Shown here piece after piece: positions 28,412 through 41,044 of a DNA stretch of 64,000 nt. The position numbers were made by a program, and so were the translations under genes. How positions within the stretch are numbered: position 1 is the first letter of the stretch; every line of letters begins with the position of its first letter. This DNA is from Enterobacter cloacae complex sp. ECNIH7 (GTDB lineage Bacteria; Pseudomonadota; Gammaproteobacteria; Enterobacterales; Enterobacteriaceae). The DNA is taken from positions 3,596,001 to 3,660,000 of the forward strand of contig NZ_CP017990.1 in assembly GCF_002208095.1 (NCBI RefSeq), in the 5' to 3' direction. A model generated the notes under the pieces. The model saw nothing but the letters and a program-made list of their open reading frames with translations. It was not told the origin of the DNA and did no database searches.

Positions 28412-29368
28412 ATGTGGGGAATTATCGCGACCTGGAGAATGGCGCTTGAAGGCGTTACGGAATCTGCGTCAGCGCTGGCTGCGGGTAAACCGGTCTCTGC
28501 AGCGGTGGTGGATGCCGTCGCCGCCGTCGAAGACTTTCCGTTTTATAAATCCGTCGGCTACGGCGGGCTGCCCACCGAAAATGGCGAAGTGGAGCTGGAC
28601 GCCGCCTACATGGACGGCGATACGCTGGCGTTTGGCGCCGTGGGCAACCTGGTGGATATCGCCAACCCGGTGCGCGTGGCGCATGCGTTAAGCCGTCAGC
28701 GCTACAACAGCCTGCTTGTCGGCCAGGGCGCGCGGGAATGGGCGCTGAGCCAGGGCTTCGCCGACAAAACCATGCTCACCGAGCGCGCCATGCAGCACTA
28801 CCGCAAACGCTGCCGCGAGACGCTGGATAAGGGCTTAAGCCCTTACGACGGGCATGACACCGTCGGCATTATCGGACTCGATAAACAAGGGTCAATGAGC
28901 GTCGCCACCTCCACCAGCGGCCTGTTCATGAAGAAACGTGGTCGACTCGGGGATTCGCCCATTATTGGTTCCGGATTTTACTGCGACAGTGAAACCGGCG
29001 CCGCCACCGCCACGGGCGTCGGTGAAGATCTGATGAAAGGCTGCACCAGCTACGAAATTGTCCGCCGAATGGCGCAGGGTATGACGCCGCAGCAGGCGGC
29101 GGATTCAGTGGTGTTCGAGCTGGAGGACAAGCTGATGTCGCGCTTTGGCCGTGCGGGCGATCTTTCCGTGGTGTGCATGAACAAGAGAGGCGAGTTCGGG
29201 GCCGCCACCAACATCAAAACGTTCTCGTTTGTGGTGGCGACGGCTCGCCAGCCCCTCACCGTTTTTCGTACCGAACGCCTGCGGGAGAAAACGCATTATT
29301 ACGCCGTAGACGATGAGTGGATGCAGGCCTATGCCGCGCGGATCCGCGCGCCGATTGAGGAATCATGA
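28412..29368 (+). CDS. N4-(beta-N-acetylglucosaminyl)-L-asparaginase (Ntn hydrolase)
   Basis: 318 residues. It matches the glycosylasparaginase family: SVGYGGLPTENGEVELDAAY and MDGDTLAFGAVG in the N-terminal half, HDTVGIIGLD at 148-157 with nucleophile Thr150, and the substrate-binding RLGDSPIIGSGFY. Such enzymes self-cleave before this Thr (D149-T150) into alpha and beta chains and split GlcNAc-Asn into aspartate and amino-sugar. There is no signal peptide, so it should act in the cytoplasm on imported substrate. It starts just after the EIIC gene and overlaps the aminopeptidase start (ATGA), which marks an operon. Confidence 0.88.
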   Translation: MWGIIATWRMALEGVTESASALAAGKPVSAAVVDAVAAVEDFPFYKSVGYGGLPTENGEVELDAAYMDGDTLAFGAVGNLVDIANPVRVAHALSRQRYNSLLVGQGAREWALSQGFADKTMLTERAMQHYRKRCRETLDKGLSPYDGHDTVGIIGLDKQGSMSVATSTSGLFMKKRGRLGDSPIIGSGFYCDSETGAATATGVGEDLMKGCTSYEIVRRMAQGMTPQQAADSVVFELEDKLMSRFGRAGDLSVVCMNKRGEFGAATNIKTFSFVVATARQPLTVFRTERLREKTHYYAVDDEWMQAYAARIRAPIEES

Positions 29369-30789
29369 TGATTACATATCAGTTTATCAACGCGCTTTCT
29401 GACGCGGCTCCGCAAAGCCATTTTATTGCGTCCACCTCCTGTTCGCATTTACCCGAAACGGCGCTTGTCGCGGAAATGCGCGAGTCTGCCAGCATCGCTG
29501 ACACCCGCTTTGGCTGCGCCCCGTTTGCCCGGATCACCCTGCTGCCGGATGCCCACTGGCAGGATAGCCTGACCGAAGGATTGCTGACGGCGCTGCGCCC
29601 GCTGCTGGCCTCGCCCGTCAGCCCCGAGCTGATACTGGACGTTACTGCTATCGACGATGTGGTGCTGGCGCAGGTGCTGCGCTTTCTCTTTAATCAGGCG
29701 CACAGGCTGAGCGACCTCAAGCTAAAGAAAACGGATGAATCGACGGTGCGCCTTACGCACATCACCGCCCTCTGCCTGCCGGAACAGCAGGCAAAACTGG
29801 AGGGGGTCTTCCGCCAGCAGCAGGCCATCGCCCAGGGCATGATCGCGGCGCGACGGCTGGCGGATATCCCGTCGGACCAATGCACGCCGCAGTTTGTGGT
29901 GGAAGAGGCGCAAAGGCACTGTGCCGCCTTCCCCGCCCTGCGCTGCGAAGTGCTGAACGAAAAGGCTATTGCTGAGCAGGGTCTGGGGCTGCTGCAGGCC
30001 GTTGGCAAAGGGGCGACCTGTCCGCCGCGCCTGCTGGCTATTCATTATGACGGCGTCAACGACGGCCCGGTGCGCTGCTATGTGGGTAAAGGCATTACCT
30101 TCGATACCGGAGGCCTGTGGCTGAAGGAAGGCGCGGGCATGTACACCATGAAATACGACATGTGCGGTGCGGCTAACGTGCTGGGCCTGATGCTGACCGT
30201 CGCAGAGCTGGCGCTGCCCGTGCGCATCATGGGCGTGCTGGCGCTGGCGGAAAACGCCATCGGCCCGGACGCCATGCAGCCCGGCACGGTAGCGACGGCC
30301 TGCAACGGCACCACGGTTGAAATCAACAACACCGATGCCGAAGGCCGACTGGTGCTGGCGGACGCCATCGCCTGGGCCAGCCAGCGCCATCCGCAGGCGC
30401 GCTATATTATTGATATGGCGACCTTAACCGGCGCGGTCGTGAAGGCGCTGGGGTATGAATTGAGCGGATTAATGACGCAGGATGAACCGCTGCGCGCGGC
30501 GCTGACGCTGGCGGGCAAGCAGAGCGGCGATGAAGTGTGGTCCCTGCCGCTGGATGCGCGGCTGAAAAAACAGACCGACAGCGCCATCGCCGATCTGTGC
30601 AACACGCCGACCAACAATGCGGCGATCAGCGCCTCGGCGGCGTGGCTGCTGCACCACTTTTGCCCGCCGACGATCCCGTGGGCGCATCTGGATATCAGCG
30701 GTACGGCGCTGTGGCGCGAAAACGGACGGAGCGTGGCGTCGGGGAGACCAATTCCGCTTTTGGTTGAGCACTTGCTGGGGGATGTCTAA
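29365..30789 (+). CDS. M17-family leucyl aminopeptidase
   Basis: 474-residue cytoplasmic metallo-aminopeptidase. The catalytic domain carries the two-metal site: Lys242 and Asp247 in GKGITFDTGGLW, Asp265 in MKYDMCGAA, Asp324 and Glu326 in NNTDAEGRLVLADA, and Arg328. The N-terminal macro-like domain (about residues 1-150) is poorly conserved, as usual. The ATG overlaps the asparaginase stop, so translation is coupled. Its place suggests trimming of peptides released from, or attached to, glycosyl-asparagine. It is distinct from PepA and PepB, which lie elsewhere in E. coli. Confidence 0.87.
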   Translation: MMITYQFINALSDAAPQSHFIASTSCSHLPETALVAEMRESASIADTRFGCAPFARITLLPDAHWQDSLTEGLLTALRPLLASPVSPELILDVTAIDDVVLAQVLRFLFNQAHRLSDLKLKKTDESTVRLTHITALCLPEQQAKLEGVFRQQQAIAQGMIAARRLADIPSDQCTPQFVVEEAQRHCAAFPALRCEVLNEKAIAEQGLGLLQAVGKGATCPPRLLAIHYDGVNDGPVRCYVGKGITFDTGGLWLKEGAGMYTMKYDMCGAANVLGLMLTVAELALPVRIMGVLALAENAIGPDAMQPGTVATACNGTTVEINNTDAEGRLVLADAIAWASQRHPQARYIIDMATLTGAVVKALGYELSGLMTQDEPLRAALTLAGKQSGDEVWSLPLDARLKKQTDSAIADLCNTPTNNAAISASAAWLLHHFCPPTIPWAHLDISGTALWRENGRSVASGRPIPLLVEHLLGDV

Positions 30790-30794
30790 TTTTC

Positions 30795-30826
30795 GTAGGC
30801 CCGGTAAGGCGTAGCCGCCACCGGGC
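30795..30826. repeat. Single REP unit between the aminopeptidase gene and hda
   Basis: GTAGGCCCGGTAAGGCGTAG followed by CCGCCACCGGGC: one palindromic REP unit between the two convergent genes. Confidence 0.8.
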
Positions 30827-30834
30827 GAACAAAC

Positions 30835-31536
30835 TCAAAGCTTGAGAATATCTTTCACAAACGGAATGGTCAGCTTGCGCTGGGCGGTAATGGAGGCGCG
30901 ATCGAGCTGATCGAGCGTGTCAAACAGCGTGCGCATTTCGCGATCCAGCCGCTTGAGCAGGAAGCGCCCCACGTCCTCCGGCAGCTCAAACCCGCGCTGC
31001 TTTGCGCGCAGCTGTAACGCCTGAAGCTTATCTTCATCCGACAGCGGCTGGAGCTTGTAGATTTGCCCCCAGTCCAGACGAGACGCCAGGTCCGGCAGCC
31101 CCAGATTGAGCTGTCTCGGCGGACGATCGCCGGTGATCAGCAGCCGGGTTTTGCCCGACTCCAGAATGCGGTTGTAGAGGTTAAAGATCGCCATTTCCCA
31201 CGGCTCGTCCCCCGCCACGCATTCGATATTATCGATGCAGACCAGCGAGAGATGTTCCATTCCCTCCAGCACCTCAGGTACGAACCAGGTGCGTTTATCC
31301 AGCGGCACGTAGCCTACCGCATCTCCGCGCGCGGAAAGCTCCGCGCAGGCGGCATGCAGCAGGTGGCTGCGCCCCGCGCCTTCGCGTGACCAGATATAGA
31401 TGTATCCGCTGTGATCCTGGCGCAGCACGTTTTGCAGTGCAGCCAGTAAAGAGGGGTTATCACCCGGCCAGAAACTCGCAAACGTTTCGTCGTCAGGGAG
31501 ATAGAGTGGCAGAGAGAGCTGTGCCGGTCCGTTCAG
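30835..31536 (-). CDS. hda: DnaA regulatory inactivator Hda
   Basis: AAA+ protein that binds the DNA-loaded sliding clamp and stimulates DnaA-ATP hydrolysis, preventing re-initiation. The N-terminal clamp-binding motif QLSLPL is at residues 6-11, and an ATPase fold follows ([19 protein letters not shown]). I chose the CTG at 31536 (then AAC GGA CCG), because E. coli Hda is reported to start at a CTG in this place and this gives 233 residues, the same length. GAGGT lies 4 bases before it. An in-frame ATG at 31560 is the alternative. Confidence 0.88.
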   Translation of the reverse strand: MNGPAQLSLPLYLPDDETFASFWPGDNPSLLAALQNVLRQDHSGYIYIWSREGAGRSHLLHAACAELSARGDAVGYVPLDKRTWFVPEVLEGMEHLSLVCIDNIECVAGDEPWEMAIFNLYNRILESGKTRLLITGDRPPRQLNLGLPDLASRLDWGQIYKLQPLSDEDKLQALQLRAKQRGFELPEDVGRFLLKRLDREMRTLFDTLDQLDRASITAQRKLTIPFVKDILKL

Positions 31537-31600
31537 AAGTACCTCAACCAGATCTGACATAAAATCGGCATGGAGTTTAACACGGAACCTGCAAGGAGAG

Positions 31601-31626
31601 AACCGGGCGGATCGTCCGCCCGGTTA
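31601..31626 (-). terminator. Hairpin between uraA and hda
   Basis: AACCGGGCGGA-TCGT-CCGCCCGGTT-like stem of 10-11 bp just after the uraA stop. The minus-strand tail TTCTCTCC has few Ts, so termination may be partial and let some transcripts run into hda. Confidence 0.6.
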
Positions 31627-31631
31627 TAGGA

Positions 31632-32921
31632 TCAGTGTGACGCTTTTTCGCTTTCGTCAGCGTCCAGCACCACCTCTTCCGGACGGATCACGGAGATCAG
31701 CTTGAAAATCAGGCTCAGGCCCACGCCGACGATGGTTGCCAGCGCCATGCCTTTCAGCTCAGCCGCGCCGATGTGCACCTTCGCGCCGCTCACGCCGATA
31801 ATCAGGATAACGGAGGTCAGGATCAGGTTTTGCGCCTTGCTGTAATCCACTTTGGATTCAATCAGCACGCGAATACCGGAGGCGCCGATCACGCCGTACA
31901 GCAGCAGAGAAACGCCGCCCATTACCGGTACCGGAATGATCTGAATCGCTGCCGCCAGTTTACCGACGCAGGAGAGCAGAATGGCGATAATCGCCGCGCC
32001 GCCGATAACCCAGGTACTGTAGACGCGGGTAATCGCCATCACGCCGATGTTCTCACCGTAGGTGGTGTTTGGCGTCGAGCCGAAGAAACCGGAGATGATG
32101 GTGGAGAAACCGTTCGCAAACATGGAGCGGTGCAGACCCGGGTCGCGGATTAAATCGCGCTTAACGATGTTCGCCGTCACCACCAGGTGGCCGACGTGCT
32201 CCGCAATCACCACCAGCGCCGCAGGCAGAATGGTGAAAATAGCAAACCATTCAAAGCGTGGCGTATAGAAGGTTGGCAGCGCGAACCAGTGGGCCTGAGC
32301 GATCGGGGTGGTATCCACCACGCCCATCGCGAAGGAGAGCGCATAGCCCGCCAGCACGCCGATCAGGATCGGGATAATCGCCATGAAGCCGCGGAACAGC
32401 ACGGAGCCAAACACCGTTACGCCCAGCGTTACCAGCGAGATGATAATGGTTTTGGAATCCGGTGACTGACCGTCAGCAGGCAGCAGACCGGCCATATTCG
32501 CCGCGACGCCCGCCAGCTCAAGACCGATGACCGCAACGATGGCGCCCATCGCCGCAGGGGGGAACATCACGTCCAGCCAGCCGGTACCGGCTTTCTTCAC
32601 AATGAAGGACACCACGCAGAACAGGACGCCACACATGATAAAGCCGCCCAGCGCGACTTCATAACCCAGCGGCAGCAGCAGCAACACCGGCGAGATAAAG
32701 GCGAAGCTCGACCCGAGATACGCCGGGATTTTGCCTTTACAGATAAAGAGGTACAGCAGCGTACCAATGCCGTTGAACAGCAGCACGGTGGCTGGGTTAA
32801 TGTGGAACAGGATTGGCACCAGCACGGTTGCGCCAAACATGGCGAACAGGTGCTGCAAACTAAGCGGGATAGTCTGTAAAAGCGGCGGTCTTTCACTCAC
32901 CCCGATAGCACGGCGCGTCAT
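31632..32921 (-). CDS. uraA: Uracil:proton symporter UraA
   Basis: Inner-membrane NAT/NCS2 uracil permease of 429 residues with the usual 14 spans. The uracil and proton-binding acids are at the same numbers as in E. coli: Glu241 and His245 in IAEHVGHLV, Glu290 in TTYGENIGVMAIT. It follows upp by about 83 bases, with a hairpin between. Together they bring in uracil and trap it as UMP. Confidence 0.97.
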   Translation of the reverse strand: MTRRAIGVSERPPLLQTIPLSLQHLFAMFGATVLVPILFHINPATVLLFNGIGTLLYLFICKGKIPAYLGSSFAFISPVLLLLPLGYEVALGGFIMCGVLFCVVSFIVKKAGTGWLDVMFPPAAMGAIVAVIGLELAGVAANMAGLLPADGQSPDSKTIIISLVTLGVTVFGSVLFRGFMAIIPILIGVLAGYALSFAMGVVDTTPIAQAHWFALPTFYTPRFEWFAIFTILPAALVVIAEHVGHLVVTANIVKRDLIRDPGLHRSMFANGFSTIISGFFGSTPNTTYGENIGVMAITRVYSTWVIGGAAIIAILLSCVGKLAAAIQIIPVPVMGGVSLLLYGVIGASGIRVLIESKVDYSKAQNLILTSVILIIGVSGAKVHIGAAELKGMALATIVGVGLSLIFKLISVIRPEEVVLDADESEKASH

Positions 32922-32959
32922 AGTGTTTTCCTCTGTGTAGTATTGTTGGTGTTTTATTC

Positions 32960-32990
32960 AAAAAAAAGCCGACTATCAAAGTCGGCTTAT
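32960..32990 (-). terminator. Hairpin between upp and uraA
   Basis: AAGCCGACT-TTGAT-AGTCGGCTTTTTTTT as read on the minus strand: a terminator-like stem and T run within the upp-uraA operon. It is likely an attenuator or partial terminator lowering uraA expression relative to upp. Confidence 0.75.
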
Positions 32991-33004
32991 TTATCGTTAT
33001 TCGA

Positions 33005-33631
33005 TTATTTCGTACCAAAGATCTTATCGCCGGCATCGCCGAGCCCCGGGATGATGTACCCGTGCTCGTTCAGCCCCTGGTCGATAGAGGCGGTATACAG
33101 CTCAACGTCCGGGTGCGCTTTTTCCAGCGCCGCGATCCCTTCCGGAGCAGCAACCAATACCAGCACCTTAATGCTGTTACAGCCCGCGTTTTTCAGCAGG
33201 TCGATGGTGGCGATCATAGAGCCACCGGTCGCGAGCATTGGGTCAACCACCAGCGCCATACGCTCGTCGATGTTAGACACCAGCTTCTGGAAGTAAGGAA
33301 CAGGCTCAAGGGTTTCTTCGTTACGGTAGATACCCACCACGCTGATACGCGCGCTTGGCACGTGCTCCAGCACGCCTTCCATCATGCCGAGACCGGCACG
33401 CAGGATTGGCACCACGGTAATTTTCTTACCTTTGATCTGCTCAACCTGCACCGGGCCGTTCCAGCCTTCGATGGTGACTTTTTCTGTTTCCAGATCAGAG
33501 GTCGCTTCGTAGGTCAGCAGGCTGCCGACTTCAGATGCCAGTTCGCGAAAACGCTTCGTGCTGATGTCATGCTCACGCATCAGGCCCAACTTGTGTTTAA
33601 CGAGTGGGTGTTTCACTTCCACAATCTTCAT
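33005..33631 (-). CDS. upp: Uracil phosphoribosyltransferase
   Basis: Salvage enzyme that makes UMP from uracil and PRPP in the cytoplasm. 208 residues, the E. coli length. The PRPP loop is [13 protein letters not shown] and the uracil site is near the C-terminal [14 protein letters not shown] chose ATG 33631 ([14 protein letters not shown]), with AGGAGA just before it; the frame stays open upstream to 33727. It is the first gene of upp-uraA. Confidence 0.97.
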   Translation of the reverse strand: MKIVEVKHPLVKHKLGLMREHDISTKRFRELASEVGSLLTYEATSDLETEKVTIEGWNGPVQVEQIKGKKITVVPILRAGLGMMEGVLEHVPSARISVVGIYRNEETLEPVPYFQKLVSNIDERMALVVDPMLATGGSMIATIDLLKNAGCNSIKVLVLVAAPEGIAALEKAHPDVELYTASIDQGLNEHGYIIPGLGDAGDKIFGTK

Positions 33632-33713
33632 TCTCTTTCTCCTCTGAGGTGGCGTCCGCAAAAAAATCGCGGGATTATACCGCTTTTTTCGGATTAGGCC
33701 ATACCCATGTTGC

Positions 33714-33727
33714 TTGACGTATATCAA
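33714..33727. promoter_or_regulatory. FNR-like palindrome upstream of upp
   Basis: TTGAC-GTAT-ATCAA matches nine of ten bases of the FNR/CRP-family half-sites TTGAT-N4-ATCAA. It lies 83-96 bases before upp and next to the terminator of the glucosidase gene. Function is unknown. Confidence 0.35.
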
Positions 33728-33743
33728 GCAAAGTGATTAGAGA

Positions 33744-33769
33744 CAAAAAAACCGGAGGCGAGACTCCGG
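33744..33769 (-). terminator. Terminator of the 6-phospho-beta-glucosidase gene
   Basis: Minus-strand CCGGAG-TCTCGC-CTCCGG stem followed by TTTTTTTGTC: a good rho-independent terminator 89 bases after the gene, beyond the BIME. Confidence 0.8.
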
Positions 33770-33786
33770 CCTGGGGGCGGGGTTCT

Positions 33787-33855
33787 GCCCGGTGGCGCTG
33801 CGCTTACGCGGGCCTACGTGTAGTGTAGGTCGGGTAAGCGTTAGCGCCACCCGAC
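33787..33855. repeat. REP pair (BIME) after the glucosidase gene
   Basis: REP unit at 33787-33817 (GCCCGGTGGCGCTGCGCTT...) and inverted partner at 33825-33855 (GTAGGTCGGGTAAGCGTTAG...), between the glucosidase stop and its terminator. Confidence 0.85.
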
Positions 33856-33857
33856 AA

Positions 33858-35327
<1,470 letters not shown>

Positions 35328-35331
35328 TTAC

Positions 35332-35345
35332 AGAAACCGGTTTCA
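35332..35345. promoter_or_regulatory. AscG-like operator 1 (LacI/GalR type)
   Basis: AGAAACCGGTTTCA, a near-perfect palindrome that differs in one base from the AscG consensus TGAAACCGGTTTCA as I recall it. It lies 44-57 bases before the glucosidase ATG. Confidence 0.65.
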
Positions 35346-35388
35346 GTTCGATGATGTGCAAAGGGCATAGCTGTTGCAAGCAGTTCTC

Positions 35389-35402
35389 AGAAACCGGTTT
35401 CA
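35389..35402. promoter_or_regulatory. AscG-like operator 2 (LacI/GalR type)
   Basis: A second identical AGAAACCGGTTTCA, 57 bases centre-to-centre from the first. Two sites about 5.4 helical turns apart suit cooperative binding or looping by a LacI-family repressor encoded elsewhere. Confidence 0.65.
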
Positions 35403-35477
35403 TTTTCGTGAACAGAGTCAAGTTTGGCTGCATTCATAAGGCACACAGAAAAAAAGATCCCCACCTCCAGAATAGGC

Positions 35478-35493
35478 TCGCAAACGTTTGCCT
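35478..35493. promoter_or_regulatory. PurR box upstream of purMN
   Basis: TCGCAAACGTTTGCCT carries the full CGCAAACGTTTGC core of the PurR operator. It lies 62-77 bases before purM, as expected for purine repression of purMN. Confidence 0.85.
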
Positions 35494-35551
35494 GGACTGT
35501 TAGAATTGCGCCGATTTTTCTTACTAGCTATGCAATCGCGTGGGGATTTAA

Positions 35552-37230
<1,679 letters not shown>

Positions 37231-37238
37231 TTTGTTAT

Positions 37239-37273
37239 GTCGGGTGGCGCTGCTGTGCTTACCCGACCTGTAC
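37239..37273. repeat. REP-like unit between purN and ppk
   Basis: GTCGGGTGGCGCTGCTGTGC followed by TTACCCGACCTGTAC: one somewhat degenerate REP unit after the purMN operon. Confidence 0.7.
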
Positions 37274-37331
37274 ATTGCATTACCCGATATCCCCTTCTCC
37301 AACCTTCTAAAATCCCCAACAAAAAAAATAA

Positions 37332-37352
37332 CTGTCATACTTTTCTGGCACT
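37332..37352 (+). promoter_or_regulatory. Possible Pho-box half site upstream of ppk
   Basis: CTGTCAT at 37332-37338 is a perfect PhoB half-site, but the following TTCTGGC is a poor second repeat. It lies about 100 bases before ppk, a gene reported to belong to the phosphate regulon in related species. Weak evidence. Confidence 0.3.
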
Positions 37353-37437
37353 GTTGGACATATCGTGGAATTGCTCGCCATAATAAGGACGAGACGGATT
37401 TACCACGTCCTGTGATTGAACTGGAGTGTGAGCTGTA

Positions 37438-39498
37438 ATGGGTCAGGAAAAGTTATATATCGAGAAAGAGCTAAGCTGGTTAGCATTCAACGAACGTGTA
37501 CTCCAGGAAGCGGCAGACAAAAGTAACCCGCTTATCGAGCGCATGCGTTTTTTGGGCATTTATTCCAACAACCTGGATGAGTTCTACAAGGTTCGCTTTG
37601 CCGAGCTGAAAAGACGCATCATCATCAGCGAAGAACAGGGCTTAAACTCGCACTCGCGGCATCTGCTGGGCAAAATCCAGTCCCGCGTGCTGAAAGCCGA
37701 TCAGGAATTTGACGGCCTGTATAACGAACTGCTGCTGGAGATGGCGCGCAATCAAATCTTCCTGATTAACGAACGCCAGCTTTCCGTTAACCAACAAAAC
37801 TGGCTGCGCCACTACTTCAAACACTACCTGCGCCAGCACATTACCCCGATTCTCATCAACCGCGAAACCGATCTGGTTCAGTTCCTGAAAGATGATTACA
37901 CCTACCTGGCGGTGGAAATTATTCGCGGTGAGTCTATCCGTTACGCGCTGCTGGAGATCCCGTCCGACAAGGTGCCGCGCTTTGTGAACCTGCCGCCGGA
38001 AACCCCGCGCAGACGCAAGCCGATGATCCTGCTGGACAACATCCTGCGCTACTGTCTGGACGACATCTTCAAAGGCTTCTTCGATTACGATGCGTTAAAC
38101 GCCTATTCGATGAAGATGACCCGTGACGCCGAATATGACCTGGTACACGAGATGGAGGCCAGCCTGATGGAGCTGATGTCCTCCAGCCTGAAACAGCGCC
38201 TGACGGCCGAGCCGGTGCGCTTTGTCTATCAGCGCGATATGCCGGACGCCATGGTGGAGATGCTGCGCGATAAACTGACCATTTCGCGCTATGACTCCAT
38301 CGTGCCGGGCGGTCGTTACCACAACTTTAAAGACTTTATTGGCTTCCCGAACGTCGGCAAAGCCAATCTGGTGAACAAGCCGCTGCCGCGCCTGCGCCAT
38401 CTGTGGTTCGATAAATTCCGCAACGGATTCGACGCCATTCGCGAACGCGACGTGCTGCTTTACTATCCGTATCACACGTTTGAGCACGTGCTCGAACTGC
38501 TGCGTCAGGCCTCGTTCGATCCGAGCGTGCTGGCGATCAAAATCAACATCTACCGCGTGGCAAAAGATTCCCGCATCATCGACGCGATGATCCACGCGGC
38601 GCACAACGCCAAAAAAGTCACCGTGGTGGTTGAGCTGCAGGCGCGCTTCGACGAAGAGGCCAACATTCACTGGGCGCGCCGTCTGACGGAAGCCGGTGTG
38701 CACGTAATCTTCTCCGCGCCGGGGCTGAAAATTCACGCCAAGCTGTTCCTGATTTCCCGTAAAGAGGGTGACGATGTGGTGCGCTATGCCCACATCGGTA
38801 CCGGGAACTTTAACGAGAAAACGGCGCGAATTTATACCGACTACTCGCTCTTAACCGCCGACGCCCGCATTACTAACGAAGTGCGCCGGGTCTTTAACTT
38901 TATCGAAAACCCGTACCGTCCGGTGAGCTTTGACTATCTGCTGGTCTCGCCGCAGAACTCGCGCCGCCTGCTGTACGATATGATCGATAAAGAGATCGCC
39001 AATGCCCAGAAAGGGCTGTCGTCCGGCATCACGCTGAAGCTTAACAACCTGGTCGACAAAGGGCTGGTGGACAGGCTGTACGCGGCGTCCAGCTCAGGCG
39101 TGCCGGTTAACCTGCTGATCCGCGGCATGTGCTCGCTGATCCCGGAACTGGAAGGCATCAGCGACAATATTCGTGTGATCAGCATTGTTGACCGTTACCT
39201 GGAACACGATCGGATCTATATTTTTGATAATGCGGGTGATAAACAGGTCTATCTCTCTTCGGCAGACTGGATGACGCGCAATATTGACTACCGTATTGAA
39301 GTCGCGGCACCGCTGCTGGATCCGCGTCTGAAGCAGCAGATCCTCGACATCATCGAGATTCTGTTCAGCGATACCGTGAAAGCACGCTATATCGACAAAG
39401 AACTCAGTAACCGCTATGTACCGCGCGGCAACCGCCGTAAAGTGCGGTCGCAACTGGCGATTTACGACTATATCAAATCACTCGAGCAACCCGATTAA
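37438..39498 (+). CDS. ppk: Polyphosphate kinase PPK1
   Basis: Membrane-associated enzyme that makes polyphosphate reversibly from ATP. It has 686 residues, two fewer than E. coli because two residues are missing in WFDKFRNGF. The autophosphorylated histidine is H433 in [10 protein letters not shown] and the second catalytic histidine is H452 in [13 protein letters not shown]. The four-domain PPK1 layout is complete. ppx follows after 3 bases, so synthesis and breakdown of polyphosphate are encoded in one operon. Confidence 0.97.
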   Translation: MGQEKLYIEKELSWLAFNERVLQEAADKSNPLIERMRFLGIYSNNLDEFYKVRFAELKRRIIISEEQGLNSHSRHLLGKIQSRVLKADQEFDGLYNELLLEMARNQIFLINERQLSVNQQNWLRHYFKHYLRQHITPILINRETDLVQFLKDDYTYLAVEIIRGESIRYALLEIPSDKVPRFVNLPPETPRRRKPMILLDNILRYCLDDIFKGFFDYDALNAYSMKMTRDAEYDLVHEMEASLMELMSSSLKQRLTAEPVRFVYQRDMPDAMVEMLRDKLTISRYDSIVPGGRYHNFKDFIGFPNVGKANLVNKPLPRLRHLWFDKFRNGFDAIRERDVLLYYPYHTFEHVLELLRQASFDPSVLAIKINIYRVAKDSRIIDAMIHAAHNAKKVTVVVELQARFDEEANIHWARRLTEAGVHVIFSAPGLKIHAKLFLISRKEGDDVVRYAHIGTGNFNEKTARIYTDYSLLTADARITNEVRRVFNFIENPYRPVSFDYLLVSPQNSRRLLYDMIDKEIANAQKGLSSGITLKLNNLVDKGLVDRLYAASSSGVPVNLLIRGMCSLIPELEGISDNIRVISIVDRYLEHDRIYIFDNAGDKQVYLSSADWMTRNIDYRIEVAAPLLDPRLKQQILDIIEILFSDTVKARYIDKELSNRYVPRGNRRKVRSQLAIYDYIKSLEQPD

Positions 39499-39501
39499 CC
39501 T

Positions 39502-41040
39502 ATGCCGATAAATGATAAGACCCCACGCCCGCAGGAATTCGCCGCGGTCGATCTTGGCTCTAACAGTTTCCACATGGTCATCGCCCGTGAGGTGGATGGC
39601 GCGCTGCAGATCATCGGTCGTCTGAAGCAGCGCGTACACCTGGCGGATGGTCTTGATGAACGCAGCATGCTCAGCGAAGAGGCGATGGAGCGCGGGTTAA
39701 ACTGCCTGTCGCTGTTTGCTGAACGCCTGCAGGGCTTCTCGCCCTCCAGCGTGTGCATCGTGGGCACTCATACCCTGCGCCAGGCCCTGAACGCCCCGGA
39801 GTTCCTTAAGCGGGCAGAAAAAGTGATCCCCTACCCGATTGAGATCATCTCCGGCAACGAGGAAGCGCGTCTGATTTTCATGGGCGTTGAGCACACCCAG
39901 CCGGAAAAAGGCCGCAAGCTGGTTATCGATATCGGCGGTGGCTCAACGGAGCTGGTGATCGGCGAAGACTTTGAGCCGCGCCTGGTGGAAAGCCGCCGTA
40001 TGGGCTGCGTCAGCTTCGCGCAGATGTATTTCCCGGGCGGCACCATCACCCGCGAGAACTTCCAGCGCGCGCGTATGGCGGCTGTCCAGAAGCTGGAAAA
40101 CCTGGCCTGGCAGTACCGTATTCAGGGCTGGAACGTGGCGCTGGGCGCGTCGGGCACCATCAAGGCGGCGCATGAAGTGCTGCTGGCGATGGGTGAAAAA
40201 GACGGGTTTATCACGCCCGAACGCCTGACGTTGCTGACCGAAGAGGTGCTGAAGCATAAAAGTTTTGACGCCTTAAGCCTGCCGGGTCTTTCCGACGAGC
40301 GCAAGGCGGTCTTCGTGCCGGGGCTGGCTATTCTCTGCGGCGTGTTTGATGCCCTCGCCATAAAAGAGCTGCGTCTGTCGGACGGCGCGCTGCGTGAAGG
40401 CGTGCTGTATGAGATGGAAGGCCGCTTCCGCCATCAGGATATTCGCAGCCGCACCGCGCAAAGCCTGGCCAACCAGTACAACATCGACCGTGAACAGGCG
40501 AAGCGCGTGCTGGACACCACGGTACAGATGTATGAACAGTGGCAGGAGCAAAATCCTAAGCTGGCGCACCCGCAGCTTGCCGCGCTGTTGAAATGGGCCG
40601 CGATGCTGCACGAGGTGGGGCTGAACATCAACCACAGCGGGATGCACCGCCATTCGGCCTATATTCTGCAAAACAGCGATCTGCCTGGCTTCAACCAGGA
40701 GCAGCAAACCATGATGGCGACCCTGGTGCGTTATCACCGCAAAGCCATCAAGCTCGACGACCTGCCGCGCTTTACGCTGTTCAAGAAAAAACAGTTCCTG
40801 CCGCTTATTCAGCTCCTGCGCCTTGGCGTATTGCTCAATAACCAGCGTCAGGCGACAACCACACCGCCCACGCTGAAGCTTAAAACCGACGACCATCACT
40901 GGACGCTGAGCTTCCCGCACGACTGGTTCAGCCAGAACGCGCTGGTCCTGCTGGATCTGGAAAAAGAGCAGCAGTACTGGGAAGCGGTCACCGGCTGGCT
41001 GCTTAAGATTGAAGAAGAGAGCGCTGACGTCGCCGCGTAA
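39502..41040 (+). CDS. ppx: Exopolyphosphatase
   Basis: Cuts orthophosphate from polyphosphate ends and, in E. coli, also acts on pppGpp. 512 residues. The ASKHA ATPase-like N-terminus shows [12 protein letters not shown] (phosphate 1) and [12 protein letters not shown] (phosphate 2), and an HD-type C-terminal domain contains MLHEVGL and YHRKA. It starts 3 bases after ppk. It is convergent with pdeF, only 4 bases between stops. Confidence 0.97.
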   Translation: MPINDKTPRPQEFAAVDLGSNSFHMVIAREVDGALQIIGRLKQRVHLADGLDERSMLSEEAMERGLNCLSLFAERLQGFSPSSVCIVGTHTLRQALNAPEFLKRAEKVIPYPIEIISGNEEARLIFMGVEHTQPEKGRKLVIDIGGGSTELVIGEDFEPRLVESRRMGCVSFAQMYFPGGTITRENFQRARMAAVQKLENLAWQYRIQGWNVALGASGTIKAAHEVLLAMGEKDGFITPERLTLLTEEVLKHKSFDALSLPGLSDERKAVFVPGLAILCGVFDALAIKELRLSDGALREGVLYEMEGRFRHQDIRSRTAQSLANQYNIDREQAKRVLDTTVQMYEQWQEQNPKLAHPQLAALLKWAAMLHEVGLNINHSGMHRHSAYILQNSDLPGFNQEQQTMMATLVRYHRKAIKLDDLPRFTLFKKKQFLPLIQLLRLGVLLNNQRQATTTPPTLKLKTDDHHWTLSFPHDWFSQNALVLLDLEKEQQYWEAVTGWLLKIEEESADVAA

Positions 41041-41044
41041 CGGT

